Shown piece after piece: positions 17,127 through 24,984 of a stretch of 64,000 bases of DNA; position 1 is the first letter of the stretch; each line of letters starts with the position of its first letter. The stretch comes from Limisphaera sp. (GTDB taxonomy: Bacteria > Verrucomicrobiota > Verrucomicrobiia > Limisphaerales > Limisphaeraceae). The position numbers and the translations under genes were made by a program. The notes beneath the pieces are model-generated. The model was not told the DNA's origin. It ran no database searches and worked only from the letters and a program-made list of their open reading frames with translations. The DNA lies in contig JANWVC010000033.1 in the NCBI GenBank assembly GCA_025057755.1, forward strand, positions 1-64,000, written 5' to 3'.

Positions 17127-17420
17127 CTATTTCACGGCTTTTGAGGCCGACTCGCCCATGAATACAGCCAGCAAATCTTCATGCGGTCGCGCAATGATGT
17201 GTGCACTCACCAACTCCCCCACCTTACCCGCCGCTTTGGCGCCTGCATCTACGGCAGCCTTGACACTGCCCACGTCACCCTTGCACAAGACAGTGATCAG
17301 GCCGCCCCCAATGGGGATGGTTTTGACCAGACTCACGTTGGCAGCTTTGACCATGGCATCGCTGGCCTCTACGCTGCCCACATAACCTTTCGTTTCGATC
17401 ATGCCCAGCGCTTCACTCAT
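17127..17420 (-). CDS. Microcompartment shell hexamer protein BMC-H
   Basis: This 97-residue BMC-domain protein opens [20 protein letters not shown] and continues [40 protein letters not shown] and [20 protein letters not shown]. Its pore loop is GGGL. It is the second gene of the operon, just after PduL, and with two further hexamers and three pentamers supplies a full shell without any BMC-T (double-domain) protein. Confidence 0.97.
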   Translation of the reverse strand: MSEALGMIETKGYVGSVEASDAMVKAANVSLVKTIPIGGGLITVLCKGDVGSVKAAVDAGAKAAGKVGELVSAHIIARPHEDLLAVFMGESASKAVK

Positions 17421-17462
17421 AGTTCGATCTCCTGTTAAACCTCGAGTTTCAAAAAAATCCCC

Positions 17463-18143
17463 TCATGCCGTGAGCAGTTCGCACGGTGTGTCGGGACGTA
17501 AGTGGCACGCGTTCCCTTCGTCGGTATCCAAGTGCACCTCCAATCGAAACGAGGGATCTACTCGCGCCAACACCTTTTCAAAAACGACACCGCAATCCCC
17601 GCCTACTCTCAGACGCATGTAGTCGCCGTTTTTGACTCCGTAAAAAGCCGCATCTTCCGGATGCATGTGGACGTGACGAGCCGCACGAATCACGCCTTCC
17701 TTAAGTTCGAAAAAACCGGCCGGCCCCATCAACATGCAGCCAGGTGTGCCCTGGATGTCGCCCGACAATCGCAATGGGACTTCAAAGCCCAAGGCAATCG
17801 CATCCGTGTAAGCCAGCTCTACCTGGTTTAAAGAACGGCACGGTCCCAAGATCCGAAGATTCGAAATGACGCGGCTCCTAGGCCCAATCAGCGTTACCGT
17901 TTCCTGCGCCGCAAACTGACCCTCTTGATATAACCAACGCATGACTCGCAACCGGTACCCTTTGCCGAAAAGGGCCTCCACGGCTTCCTGGGTCAGATGA
18001 CAGTGACGCGCACTGATGTTGACCACCAACGGATTCGGGGCCTGCGCCTGACGAGGCAGCGTCTTGCCCATCCGCTGATAAACAGCCCGTCGAACCCAAT
18101 GTTCAACGACCGCACGCGGAGGAGCTGAATCAGCACTTACCAT
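17463..18143 (-). CDS. pduL: Phosphate propanoyltransferase PduL
   Basis: PduL converts acyl-CoA and phosphate to acyl phosphate and free CoA, recycling CoA inside the microcompartment. The 226-residue product begins with an encapsulation-type amphipathic helix (AVVEHWVRRAVYQRMG). It then has the two repeated barrel domains with the zinc-binding motifs VNISARHCHLTQEAV and AARHVHMHPEDAAFYG, plus LRILGPCRSLNQVEL. The extra His pairs bind the two metals. ATG 18143 is chosen; an upstream TTG at 18149 would add two residues. It is the first gene of the leftward operon and is separated from the divergent DeoR gene by only 85 bases. Confidence 0.95.
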   Translation of the reverse strand: MVSADSAPPRAVVEHWVRRAVYQRMGKTLPRQAQAPNPLVVNISARHCHLTQEAVEALFGKGYRLRVMRWLYQEGQFAAQETVTLIGPRSRVISNLRILGPCRSLNQVELAYTDAIALGFEVPLRLSGDIQGTPGCMLMGPAGFFELKEGVIRAARHVHMHPEDAAFYGVKNGDYMRLRVGGDCGVVFEKVLARVDPSFRLEVHLDTDEGNACHLRPDTPCELLTA

Positions 18144-18150
18144 ATTCAAG

Positions 18151-18171
18151 CTTAATTGTGCGTGAATTAAG
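18151..18171. promoter_or_regulatory. Palindromic candidate operator in front of pduL
   Basis: CTTAATT (18151-18157) and AATTAAG (18165-18171) form a perfect 7-base inverted repeat with a 7-base spacer. It lies within 8-28 bases of the pduL start, where a bound protein would interfere with initiation. No binding protein can be assigned from sequence alone, but the divergent DeoR regulator is the obvious candidate. Confidence 0.45.
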
Positions 18172-18182
18172 AACTATGTCAA

Positions 18183-18224
18183 TCAGAATCTTGCACAATC
18201 AGTCGTAATCTGTCAAGATTCTGA
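18183..18224. promoter_or_regulatory. Inverted-repeat operator overlapping divergent promoters of the microcompartment operon and deoR
   Basis: TCAGAATCTTG (18183-18193) and CAAGATTCTGA (18214-18224) are a perfect 11-base inverted repeat around a 20-base centre. Read leftwards, TTGACA (18211-18216), a 17-base spacer and CAAGAT (18188-18193) form a promoter about 45 bases before pduL. Read rightwards, TTGCAC (18191-18196), 17 bases and CAAGAT (18214-18219) form a mirrored one whose start point would fall almost at the deoR ATG (18229). The promoter boxes lie in or across the repeat arms, so a repressor bound there would block both. Confidence 0.6.
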
Positions 18225-18228
18225 AAAG

Positions 18229-19044
18229 ATGACGATAGAAGAACGCCAGCACCGGATACGCGAGTACTTGGAGCAGGTGGAGTTTGCTTCTCTGGAGGAA
18301 CTAGCAAAAGCATTTAATGTGTCGGTTTCGACCATTCGACGGGACCTAACAGTGCTGGAGGCGGTCGGCGCGGCCAAGCGGACGCATGGAGGTGCCCGGA
18401 TTTTGGTGCCAAAAAGCGAAGAATTCCTCTTTTCAGCGCGGGATACGCACCAATTGGCAGAGAAGGAAGCGATTGGGCGCGCTTGCGCCTCCCTGATTCA
18501 ACCGGGGCAAAGTCTGATCTTGGATGCCGGAACAACCGTGTATCATGTTGCACGCTACCTCGAGGAGAAAGCACCGCAAATTGTCACCAACTCTTTACCG
18601 GTGGCGAATTTGTTCGCTGCAGCGCCTCGGGTGGAACTGGTTTTGAGTGGTGGCGTTCTTTACCCGCGGCTTGGCGTCTTGGTGGGTCCGTTGACGGTGG
18701 AAACCTTTTCCAAAATCTATGCAGATGTTGCCATCATGAGTGCCGGGGGCATTACGTTGGAGGGCCTGAGTAATTCGCATACGCTGCTCGTGGACATTCA
18801 ACGAGCCATGATTCGCGCAGCGGCCCGCATCATTATGTGCCTAGACCATACGAAGTTTGGGCGACGATCGTTGGCGTTCCTGTGCGAGGTGGATGCAATC
18901 GATGCGGTGGTGACTGACACTGGTGCGCCGACGGAAATGGTGGAGCAATTGCGGCATCGGGGCGTAGAGGTCATTGTGGCGCCGGTGTCGTCGGAGCCTC
19001 ACACTGCGGCATCGTCAGCTGGGCAACTGGATCCGAAGCATTAA
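18229..19044 (+). CDS. DeoR-family transcriptional regulator
   Basis: This 271-residue regulator has the DeoR layout. A winged helix-turn-helix spans about residues 5-58 (RIREYLEQVEF, ELAKAFNVSVSTIRRDL, RTHGGARI). A sugar-phosphate isomerase-like sensor domain follows, with AEKEAIGRACASLI, LILDAGTTVYHVARYLE, TNSLPVANLFA, SGGVLYPRLGVLVGP and DHTKFGRRSLAFLC. DeoR proteins usually repress and are released by a sugar phosphate, here plausibly fuculose- or rhamnulose-phosphate (inference). It is transcribed away from the microcompartment operon, with a shared palindromic region between. No clear Shine-Dalgarno precedes the ATG, and the predicted transcript may be almost leaderless. Confidence 0.93.
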   Translation: MTIEERQHRIREYLEQVEFASLEELAKAFNVSVSTIRRDLTVLEAVGAAKRTHGGARILVPKSEEFLFSARDTHQLAEKEAIGRACASLIQPGQSLILDAGTTVYHVARYLEEKAPQIVTNSLPVANLFAAAPRVELVLSGGVLYPRLGVLVGPLTVETFSKIYADVAIMSAGGITLEGLSNSHTLLVDIQRAMIRAAARIIMCLDHTKFGRRSLAFLCEVDAIDAVVTDTGAPTEMVEQLRHRGVEVIVAPVSSEPHTAASSAGQLDPKH

Positions 19045-19167
19045 GCGTGTCTTGACCATCCGGGACGGTAGTGCCCGCAGGTTTTCAGGTCGAGGCGTGC
19101 TTTCGCCTTGCTCGGCCCAAATTTTTCCGCTTGGCGACCAAAGCAGGGCCTTCATCATGGCTGGCCT

Positions 19168-20442
19168 ATGAAGATCGTGCTGGCATACTCGGGCGGTTTG
19201 GACACTTCTGTGATTTTGGCCTGGCTCAAAGAGCATTACCAGGCGGAGGTCATCGCGTTTTGCGCCAATATCGGGCAGGAAGAGGAACTGCGCGGGTTGC
19301 GTCAAAAAGCCCTACGAACTGGTGCCGTGCGCTGTTACATCGAGGATTTGCAAGAGGAATTTGCGCGCGATTTCATCTTTCCGATGATCCAAGCCGGAGC
19401 CGTTTATGAAGGACAATATTATTTGGGCACTAGCATTGCGCGGCCCTTGATTGCCAAGGCGATGATCGAGATTGCCCGCAAAGAAAAGGCCGATGCGGTG
19501 GCACACGGTGCGACTGGCAAAGGCAACGACCAGGTCCGATTCGAGCTGACCGTGGCCGCTTTGGCGCCCGAACTGAAGGTGATTGCCCCCTGGCGCGATC
19601 TGGAATTTCGCCGGCGTTTTCCAGGTCGCGCTGAAATGATCGCTTTTTGTCAGGAGCGGGGAATCCCGGTCCAAGCCACGGCGAAAAAGCCCTACTCTAT
19701 GGACCGCAATTTGATGCACATCTCGTACGAGGCTGGGATCCTCGAAGATCCGTGGATGGATGCGTTTGCACCGGAGAACAAGGACATGTTCAAACTGACG
19801 GTTGCGCCCGAGGATGCTCCCGACAAGCCCGAGTACGTGACTCTGGATTTCGAGCAAGGGAACTGCGTCGCTGTTAACAACCGACGACTGTCGCCGTTGG
19901 GCGTAATGAGGGTGTTGAATCGACTCGGCGGCAAACACGGCATCGGACGCGTGGACATGGTGGAAAATCGATATGTGGGCATGAAATCCCGCGGTGTGTA
20001 CGAGACACCAGGCGGCACCATTCTGCATTTTGCGCACCGGCAAATCGAATCGCTGACCATGGATCGGGAAGTTATGCATTTGCGGGACAGTCTGATTCCG
20101 CGGTATGCCGAGCTGGTTTATTACGGCTACTGGTTCAGCCCGGAACGGATTGCATTGCAAGCCTTCATCACCGAGAGTCAGAAAAACGTCACCGGCACCG
20201 TGCGGCTCAAGCTTTATAAGGGCAACGTCATGGTGGCCGGTCGAAAGTCGCCCGTGAGTTTGTACCAACCTGCCATTGCTACCATGGAGGCTGACCCCAC
20301 GCAGGCTTATAACCAAGACGACGCCACAGGATTCATCCGCATCAATGGTCTGCGCTTGCGCGTAGCCGCGCAAGTTCATGGGGCCGATGCCCGCGTCGCG
20401 AATGTCCGGCTGCACCCGGTGCGCAAGCGGAACAAACGATGA
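19168..20442 (+). CDS. argG: Argininosuccinate synthase
   Basis: ArgG joins citrulline and aspartate using ATP in arginine biosynthesis. The 424-residue product begins [20 protein letters not shown], the PP-loop ATP site. It continues [69 protein letters not shown] and [20 protein letters not shown], all canonical. ATG 19168 is the conserved start; the open frame from 19108 adds unrelated sequence. It follows deoR on the same strand by 123 bases but has no metabolic link to the microcompartment. No other arg gene is present in the window. Confidence 0.97.
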   Translation: MKIVLAYSGGLDTSVILAWLKEHYQAEVIAFCANIGQEEELRGLRQKALRTGAVRCYIEDLQEEFARDFIFPMIQAGAVYEGQYYLGTSIARPLIAKAMIEIARKEKADAVAHGATGKGNDQVRFELTVAALAPELKVIAPWRDLEFRRRFPGRAEMIAFCQERGIPVQATAKKPYSMDRNLMHISYEAGILEDPWMDAFAPENKDMFKLTVAPEDAPDKPEYVTLDFEQGNCVAVNNRRLSPLGVMRVLNRLGGKHGIGRVDMVENRYVGMKSRGVYETPGGTILHFAHRQIESLTMDREVMHLRDSLIPRYAELVYYGYWFSPERIALQAFITESQKNVTGTVRLKLYKGNVMVAGRKSPVSLYQPAIATMEADPTQAYNQDDATGFIRINGLRLRVAAQVHGADARVANVRLHPVRKRNKR

Positions 20443-20473
20443 TCCCGTCGATGCAGCCTAGTGCATGCATTTT

Positions 20474-20545
20474 GGGGGACAAGCGGGCCAACACCGTGTG
20501 CCCCTCCGGATGAGGCAGGTCCGCTTGTCCCCCTGCGGACAAACG
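20474..20545 (+). promoter_or_regulatory. Two mutually exclusive hairpins between argG and the ECF sigma gene
   Basis: GGGGGACAAGCGG (20474-20486) and CCGCTTGTCCCCC (20521-20533) are a perfect 13-base inverted repeat with a 34-base loop. The second arm can instead pair with the following GGACAAACG (20537-20545) through CGCTTGTCC (20522-20530), with one mismatch and a 6-base loop. Two competing structures 18 bases before the sigma-factor start look like an attenuator or a translational switch. No T-run follows, so it is not a simple terminator. Confidence 0.45.
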
Positions 20546-20562
20546 CCTAGACTCACAGCCCG

Positions 20563-21162
20563 ATGGGATTGGCCCCGGACCCCGACGCCCAACTCATGCT
20601 GCGCGTCCAGCGCGGGGACCGGGATGCGTTTGCAATGCTCATGGACCGGCACGGTCCAGCTGTATTCAACCTCGCGGCCCGAACCCTGTCAGACGCCGTC
20701 GAGGCCGAAGACATCACTCAGGCTGTGTTTGTGCAGGTTTGGAAGTCGGCGCCTCGCTACCGCCCTACGGCGCCCTTTCGCACCTGGTTGTTTACCATCG
20801 CACGCAACCTTTGTCTCAATGAATTGCGGCGCCGCGCGCGTCACCCAGCTGAACCTCTGGAACCGTCGCGGGATGAGTGCGATTCTGCTGCGCAATTGCC
20901 GGTCGATCCAACTGCGCCACCGCCCACGGAGGCTCTGCTGCGCACCGAGTTAGAGGACAAGATCGAAGAAGCTCTTGCGGCTTTGCCGGAAAACCAGCGC
21001 ACGGCGCTGCTACTCTGCCGGCAGGGCGACTGGAGCTATGAAGACATCGCTGAAGTGCTTGGCTGCTCGCTTTCAGCGACCAAGTCGCTAATCTTTCGGG
21101 CGCGCGAGACACTCAAACGTCGGTTGAAACCCTACCTGCGAACAGGGGAATGGCCCTCCTGA
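20563..21162 (+). CDS. ECF-type RNA polymerase sigma factor
   Basis: This 199-residue sigma-70-family factor has only regions 2 and 4. Region 2 includes DAFAMLMDRHGPAVFNLAAR, EDITQAVFVQVW and FRTWLFTIARNLCLNELRRR. After an acidic/proline linker, region 4 has ALAALPENQRTALLLCRQGD and YEDIAEVLGCSLSATKSLIF, RARETLKRRL, the -35-binding helix-turn-helix. No typical anti-sigma gene follows. Only a 33-codon open frame at 21165-21266 lies between it and the ExbB gene. Its position at the head of ExbB-ExbD-TonB-like genes suggests that it controls envelope energy transduction or uptake, but this is inferred. Confidence 0.93.
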   Translation: MGLAPDPDAQLMLRVQRGDRDAFAMLMDRHGPAVFNLAARTLSDAVEAEDITQAVFVQVWKSAPRYRPTAPFRTWLFTIARNLCLNELRRRARHPAEPLEPSRDECDSAAQLPVDPTAPPPTEALLRTELEDKIEEALAALPENQRTALLLCRQGDWSYEDIAEVLGCSLSATKSLIFRARETLKRRLKPYLRTGEWPS

Positions 21163-21164
21163 AA

Positions 21165-21266
21165 ATGCTCTCCGAGGAGGTCTCCACCGCCCCTGCCCTA
21201 AACCGGTCCGAGGTCGAGTCCCTGTCTATCCGACTGGCAGTTCGAAAACAAATCAAGCCGGCTTAA
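21165..21266 (+). CDS. Possible tiny ORF after the sigma factor
   Basis: A 33-residue frame starts two bases after the sigma-factor stop (MLSEEVSTAPALNRSEVESL, then SIRLAVRKQIKPA). It occupies the place where an anti-sigma factor often sits, but it has no membrane segment or zinc motif and no clear ribosome-binding site. It could be a truncated remnant or chance. Confidence 0.2.
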   Translation: MLSEEVSTAPALNRSEVESLSIRLAVRKQIKPA

Positions 21267-21323
21267 AGACAAAGGGGAAAAGCCGAAGTCATAGTTGGAC
21301 CTCCCTGGGCAAAGAGTTTCAGC

Positions 21324-21986
21324 TTGGCCCTCCCGAATGCGGCACCGTATAAGGACAGTGTGTTGCCAACGATCTTGAAACAAGGTGGCCCGGTTGCGGT
21401 TTTGCTGCTGTTGGTGGCGGTTATGGCTTTGACCGTGTTCCTAGAGCGTGCCCTGCACTTGCACCGCGCGCAAATCAACGTGGTTGAGTTCTTGAATGGC
21501 ATTCGAACGGTGTTAAAGCGAGCCAACGTCATGGAAGCGATCGCCATTTGTGATGCCACACCAGGACCAGTCCCGCGTGTGGTGAAAGCTGCCATCTTAA
21601 ATCGGGAGCTGGGACGCGACCGAGTTCGGGAAGCAGTCGAGGAGGCTGGGTTGGCCGAGGTCCCCCCGCTGGAGCGTCGTCTGAACCTCCTGGCCACGCT
21701 TTGTCATATCATGCCATTACTCGGTCTTTTAGGTACGGTGCTGGGACTAATGGAAGTTTTCGCCGAGCTCGAGCGGCAGGGGCTATACGCGCATATCAGC
21801 CAGGTGGCCGGTGGAATTTGGCAAGCCTTGATTTGTCTGGGCCTGGGGGTGGGCCTTTCCATTCCCACCTATGCTGGTTACAACTATCTAGTCAGCCGCG
21901 TGCATGCGCTGGTGGTAGATATGGAACGGGCGGCTGTGGAGATCGTTCATATCGTATCGGGCAACAACGGCGAACGGTCGTCATGA
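21324..21986 (+). CDS. exbB: ExbB/TolQ/MotA-type proton channel protein
   Basis: The 220-residue inner-membrane protein has three hydrophobic segments, about residues 20-40, 120-145 and 158-185. The conserved MotA/TolQ/ExbB region reads RLNLLATLCHIMPLLGLLGT, VLGLMEVFAEL and GGIWQALICLGLGVGLSIPT. With ExbD it forms the proton-driven motor that energises TonB. The His and Cys inside the segment usually written ATIAPLLGLLGT are unusual. The start is uncertain: TTG 21324 is given, and GTG/TTG codons further in are possible. It overlaps the ExbD gene in an ATGA arrangement, so the two are translationally coupled. Confidence 0.88.
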   Translation: MALPNAAPYKDSVLPTILKQGGPVAVLLLLVAVMALTVFLERALHLHRAQINVVEFLNGIRTVLKRANVMEAIAICDATPGPVPRVVKAAILNRELGRDRVREAVEEAGLAEVPPLERRLNLLATLCHIMPLLGLLGTVLGLMEVFAELERQGLYAHISQVAGGIWQALICLGLGVGLSIPTYAGYNYLVSRVHALVVDMERAAVEIVHIVSGNNGERSS

Positions 21987-22435
21987 GGTTTCCCATCACA
22001 GTCAAGCCTTTCACTGGCCAATGGGACGTCGCCGCGTGGGCCGGCGCCTTGCTGATCCTCATGATGTTCGTACTTTTACTCCCGCTCGTACCCACCCCAG
22101 GGATCCGCTGGGAGATTCCGATGGCGGACAACCTACCTGGTGTCGCCGAACCGCTGTTGCCCGTGGCGGTGGACGGTGAAAACCGGTTTTACTTCCGCAA
22201 TCAACTGATGGACGCAACCACCTTACTGAATCAGTTGCGCCAAGAAGTCCGACAATACGACTCTCCACCGGCTCTGGTTGTGCATGCGGATCGCCGTACC
22301 TCCTACGAGACCTTGGTTCGCCTGTCAGAAGTCGCCCAACAAGCCGGTCTCAATCGGATGGTTTTGGCCATACAACCTCGTCCCGGCAAGAGCCCGCATC
22401 CTTCCCGACCTGTTGGCGGTTTGTCTGTGCCATGA
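21983..22435 (+). CDS. exbD: ExbD/TolR-type biopolymer transport protein
   Basis: The 150-residue protein has one N-terminal membrane helix (AGALLILMMFVLLLPLVPTP) and a periplasmic domain. That domain has the ExbD layout: NRFYFRNQLMDATTLLNQLR, ALVVHADRRTSYETLVRLSE and AQQAGLNRMVLAIQP. The proton-carrying Asp normally found in the membrane helix (L-L-D-V/I-x-F) is not seen in the usual place; the helix is preceded by QWDVAAWAGALLIL, where Asp sits before the hydrophobic core. Starts and ends overlap the neighbouring exbB and TonB-like genes by four bases each. Confidence 0.85.
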   Translation: MRFPITVKPFTGQWDVAAWAGALLILMMFVLLLPLVPTPGIRWEIPMADNLPGVAEPLLPVAVDGENRFYFRNQLMDATTLLNQLRQEVRQYDSPPALVVHADRRTSYETLVRLSEVAQQAGLNRMVLAIQPRPGKSPHPSRPVGGLSVP

Positions 22436-23211
22436 GTACAGCGTCCACCGTTTCGGACAGATGGTCCTGGAAGCATTGGGGCGCCGTGTACGGGAGTTTG
22501 CTAGCGCTCCATGTCTTCGGACTGTGGTGGTATGGATCGCATTCTGTACCGCCACGGCGAATGTTGGAGCAGGCGCCATTCTGGCAGGAGGCCCATCCGT
22601 TTCTAACGGCGTCTTGGCCATGGCTGGATCCCACGCTCTTTGTCCATGGTCATCCAGAGAGCTTCTCGGGACCCGCATGGATGGTAGCCCCCCGTGTTGA
22701 ATATCGCCCCGGGTTGGCCTTAGGACCACCGCATTTCTTGGATCCGCCGGTTGGGGGTATCATGGAACGATACGCGGCGGTTGTGCGGGAGTCCGAGTGG
22801 ATGCCGTCCCCCTTGAGCTTGCGGGCTCAACCTGAACCGCTCGTCCGCACTGCGCTGGCCCAAAAGCCCGTGGTCACTCGATCCTCTCGTATGGTCCTTG
22901 CAGGCTGGCCGCAGGGCATCTCTTTGCGTGCCCATGTGCCGCCGCTTCCTGCATGGTCCGCTCCCGACATGCTGACCAACAGCGTGGTTCGTGTCCTGAT
23001 CCGTCCTCCAGGTCGGGTACTAAGTGCTACGCTGCTGATTTCGAGTGGCTTCGAACCTGCAGATCAAAAAGCCCTGGAGCTTGCGCGAGAACTGGAGTTT
23101 GAGGTTCCAGCCGGCCTCTGGAACCAAAAAGATGCCCAGAATGGCCTCATTGCCGGCTCAGTAATCTACGAGTGGCAGTCGTTGCCGCCCGATCCGCGAC
23201 CAGCCTCTTGA
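22432..23211 (+). CDS. TonB-like periplasmic energy transducer (divergent)
   Basis: The 259-residue product has a short cytoplasmic N-terminus and one membrane helix (WGAVYGSLLALHVFGLWWYG). A long periplasmic linker follows, poor in the Pro-Lys/Pro-Glu repeats of classic TonB. The C-terminal domain of about 90 residues (SVVRVLIRPPGRVLSATLLI, SSGFEPADQKALELARELEF) has the strand pattern of the TonB/TolA C-terminus. Its place directly after exbB-exbD, overlapping by four bases, supports the assignment. No TonB-dependent receptor gene is in the window, so the transported substrate is unknown. Confidence 0.7.
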   Translation: MSTASTVSDRWSWKHWGAVYGSLLALHVFGLWWYGSHSVPPRRMLEQAPFWQEAHPFLTASWPWLDPTLFVHGHPESFSGPAWMVAPRVEYRPGLALGPPHFLDPPVGGIMERYAAVVRESEWMPSPLSLRAQPEPLVRTALAQKPVVTRSSRMVLAGWPQGISLRAHVPPLPAWSAPDMLTNSVVRVLIRPPGRVLSATLLISSGFEPADQKALELARELEFEVPAGLWNQKDAQNGLIAGSVIYEWQSLPPDPRPAS

Positions 23212-23226
23212 CCAGCAAAACACTTT

Positions 23227-23451
23227 ATGTCTGCGCCCGAGTTAATCCTGGCGTACGTGCTGATTCTGCTGGGTGGGCTGAGCCTGCTGGTGATATACAC
23301 CGAAATGCGCCGCCGCCGGTTTGAACCGCCTGCAGTCCGGGACCGCATCTTTCGGTGCAACAACTGCGGGGCCGTTTACACAGATGATCCGGATGTGGAC
23401 CTTTCCCGATGCAGTCACTGCGGCAAGTTTAATCCGCCATTCGAGTTCTGA
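23227..23451 (+). CDS. Small membrane zinc-ribbon protein
   Basis: The 74-residue protein has one N-terminal membrane helix (ELILAYVLILLGGLSLLVIY) and a basic stretch MRRRRFEPP. A cytoplasmic zinc ribbon follows with two CxxC knuckles, FRCNNCGAVYTDD and RCSHCGKFNPPFEF. It begins 15 bases after the TonB-like gene and is probably the last gene of that operon. No function is known to me; zinc-ribbon tails of this kind often mediate protein contacts or sense redox and metal state. Confidence 0.8.
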   Translation: MSAPELILAYVLILLGGLSLLVIYTEMRRRRFEPPAVRDRIFRCNNCGAVYTDDPDVDLSRCSHCGKFNPPFEF

Positions 23452-23472
23452 AAAAGGCCGCTGCAGAGCGTC

Positions 23473-24984
23473 CTAGGGCGTCCACACCGCGCGATAAAAG
23501 GCGGCAGCTGTGTTCGAAGGGCCGGTTGGCAACGTGAACTCTCCTTGGCCCGTCCAAGGCATATTGGTGGCCACGCCTGCCCAGTCTCGTAGGTTTGGCG
23601 AATGTTCGATCCACACGCAGCCGCCGGCAGGACCCACAACTCGCAGACGCAGACTGTCTCCGAGCAGCCGGTGCAAAAATTCGATACGAAACAGCGGCAA
23701 GTTCACGTTCACCCGCCACTGATGCCTGGCATATAAGCGGTTATCCGGGTCGGACCGCACCCAGGGCGTTGGATCTGCAATCTCCGCTTCGACAAAATGC
23801 GAACCGGAGCCCAGAGCGGTCGGAGCAATCTCAAGGCGTGGCCCTGCGACGCCCGCAACGGCAACACCGTTGGTTTTCCACCTCACTTCCAGAGGCCAGT
23901 TCACCGGTTGAACCAGCATCAGTTCAAAAGAAAGGGGACTGAACGAGGACCAAACAATGTTCGTGTTTACCGGATACACCCGGTCGTAGAGCTGCACCTT
24001 TTCGTAAATCCTGAGTACAATCTGCTCCCGACACACCTCGCAGAAGGGCGAACCCAGGGTGCGCATTTTGCAATCCCATTTGGGCCGGTACCAACCGGCA
24101 CTTTGATATTGGGCGCCTTCAAATAAGCCGATGACCCCAGCCCAACTCCAACTTGCCGGTGTGGGAATCGGCGTGTCCGGTTCAATCCAAGCCCGCCACG
24201 GGATTTCTGCGCGGTTCGTCTTGCGCGTCGCATTCGGTGCTTCGACAGGCACATAGCCCGGATAAGGGCTGGAGTATTCGTCCACCAGCCCCGCAAAAAA
24301 GTGCCCGGATTCGTGCACGACGATGTCCGAGTAGGGAGGGAAAGGGTTGAGTGCGGTAATCATTGGCTTGCGGTTGCTTCGACCCGCCGGGCCCCCCAGG
24401 CCGGAAGACCCACCGGGTTGAATGTCGTTCACTAACAACACCACGATGTCTGTTTCGGGCAGCCATGTGTTAATCAACTGTTCAACCTTGCCCATGCCAT
24501 TGGCCGGGTTTGGGTCCAATCCATTGGGTGGGATCGTGATGACATAGTCATAGAATTCGTAGGCACTGTTAAAATAGGTGTTTCGATAGGGACCACCCGT
24601 GGTGGGATGATCCGAACCGCTTTGGGCAGAAGCCACGCTAATGGCATAGGCATTGAAATGGCGTCGGTAGGCCTGATACGGCTCGGCTCCAAAAAAGGTT
24701 TGAATCAGGTTGGTGGCATCTCGAAGAAACTGGCCCAATTGCACCGCAGTGTAACCCTCGGAGAGAATCAGCAAATTAATGCGATTCGAACGCGGACCAT
24801 GAACCTCGATCGGCGTAAGGGTCTGCCCCAGCAGCGACGCAGCCGCCAGCAGCAGACCATGAATGGATACGACGACCTGCCGACGGCTCGCCAAGCAAAA
24901 CGTACGAGCTCTAAGCAAGGTTCTCCTTGCAACATGCCTGTCCCCTGCTTGCACAGGAGCAATTGGTGGGCAATCCAGTTTCAT
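23473..24984 (-). CDS. Secreted M64 (IgA-peptidase-like) metallopeptidase
   Basis: The 503-residue protein has a long basic leader and a hydrophobic export segment (VSIHGLLLAAASLLG, ending near residue 53). The catalytic domain carries RINLLILSEGYTAVQLGQF, then VHESGHFFAGLVDEY near residues 223-237, the HExGHxxxxxxDE zinc site of family M64. FCEVCREQIVLRI follows. The last ~90 residues, including GCVWIEHSPNLRDWAGVATN and AAAFYRAVWTP, form a C-terminal domain often found on secreted Verrucomicrobia proteins. Translation is coupled to the upstream sulfatase by an ATGA overlap at 24981-24984, which fixes the start. Its target protein is unknown. Confidence 0.9.
   Translation of the reverse strand: MKLDCPPIAPVQAGDRHVARRTLLRARTFCLASRRQVVVSIHGLLLAAASLLGQTLTPIEVHGPRSNRINLLILSEGYTAVQLGQFLRDATNLIQTFFGAEPYQAYRRHFNAYAISVASAQSGSDHPTTGGPYRNTYFNSAYEFYDYVITIPPNGLDPNPANGMGKVEQLINTWLPETDIVVLLVNDIQPGGSSGLGGPAGRSNRKPMITALNPFPPYSDIVVHESGHFFAGLVDEYSSPYPGYVPVEAPNATRKTNRAEIPWRAWIEPDTPIPTPASWSWAGVIGLFEGAQYQSAGWYRPKWDCKMRTLGSPFCEVCREQIVLRIYEKVQLYDRVYPVNTNIVWSSFSPLSFELMLVQPVNWPLEVRWKTNGVAVAGVAGPRLEIAPTALGSGSHFVEAEIADPTPWVRSDPDNRLYARHQWRVNVNLPLFRIEFLHRLLGDSLRLRVVGPAGGCVWIEHSPNLRDWAGVATNMPWTGQGEFTLPTGPSNTAAAFYRAVWTP

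Noticed and set aside
19312-20415. A 367-codon frame antisense to argG
   Set aside because: No family resemblance, and argG on the other strand is canonical throughout.
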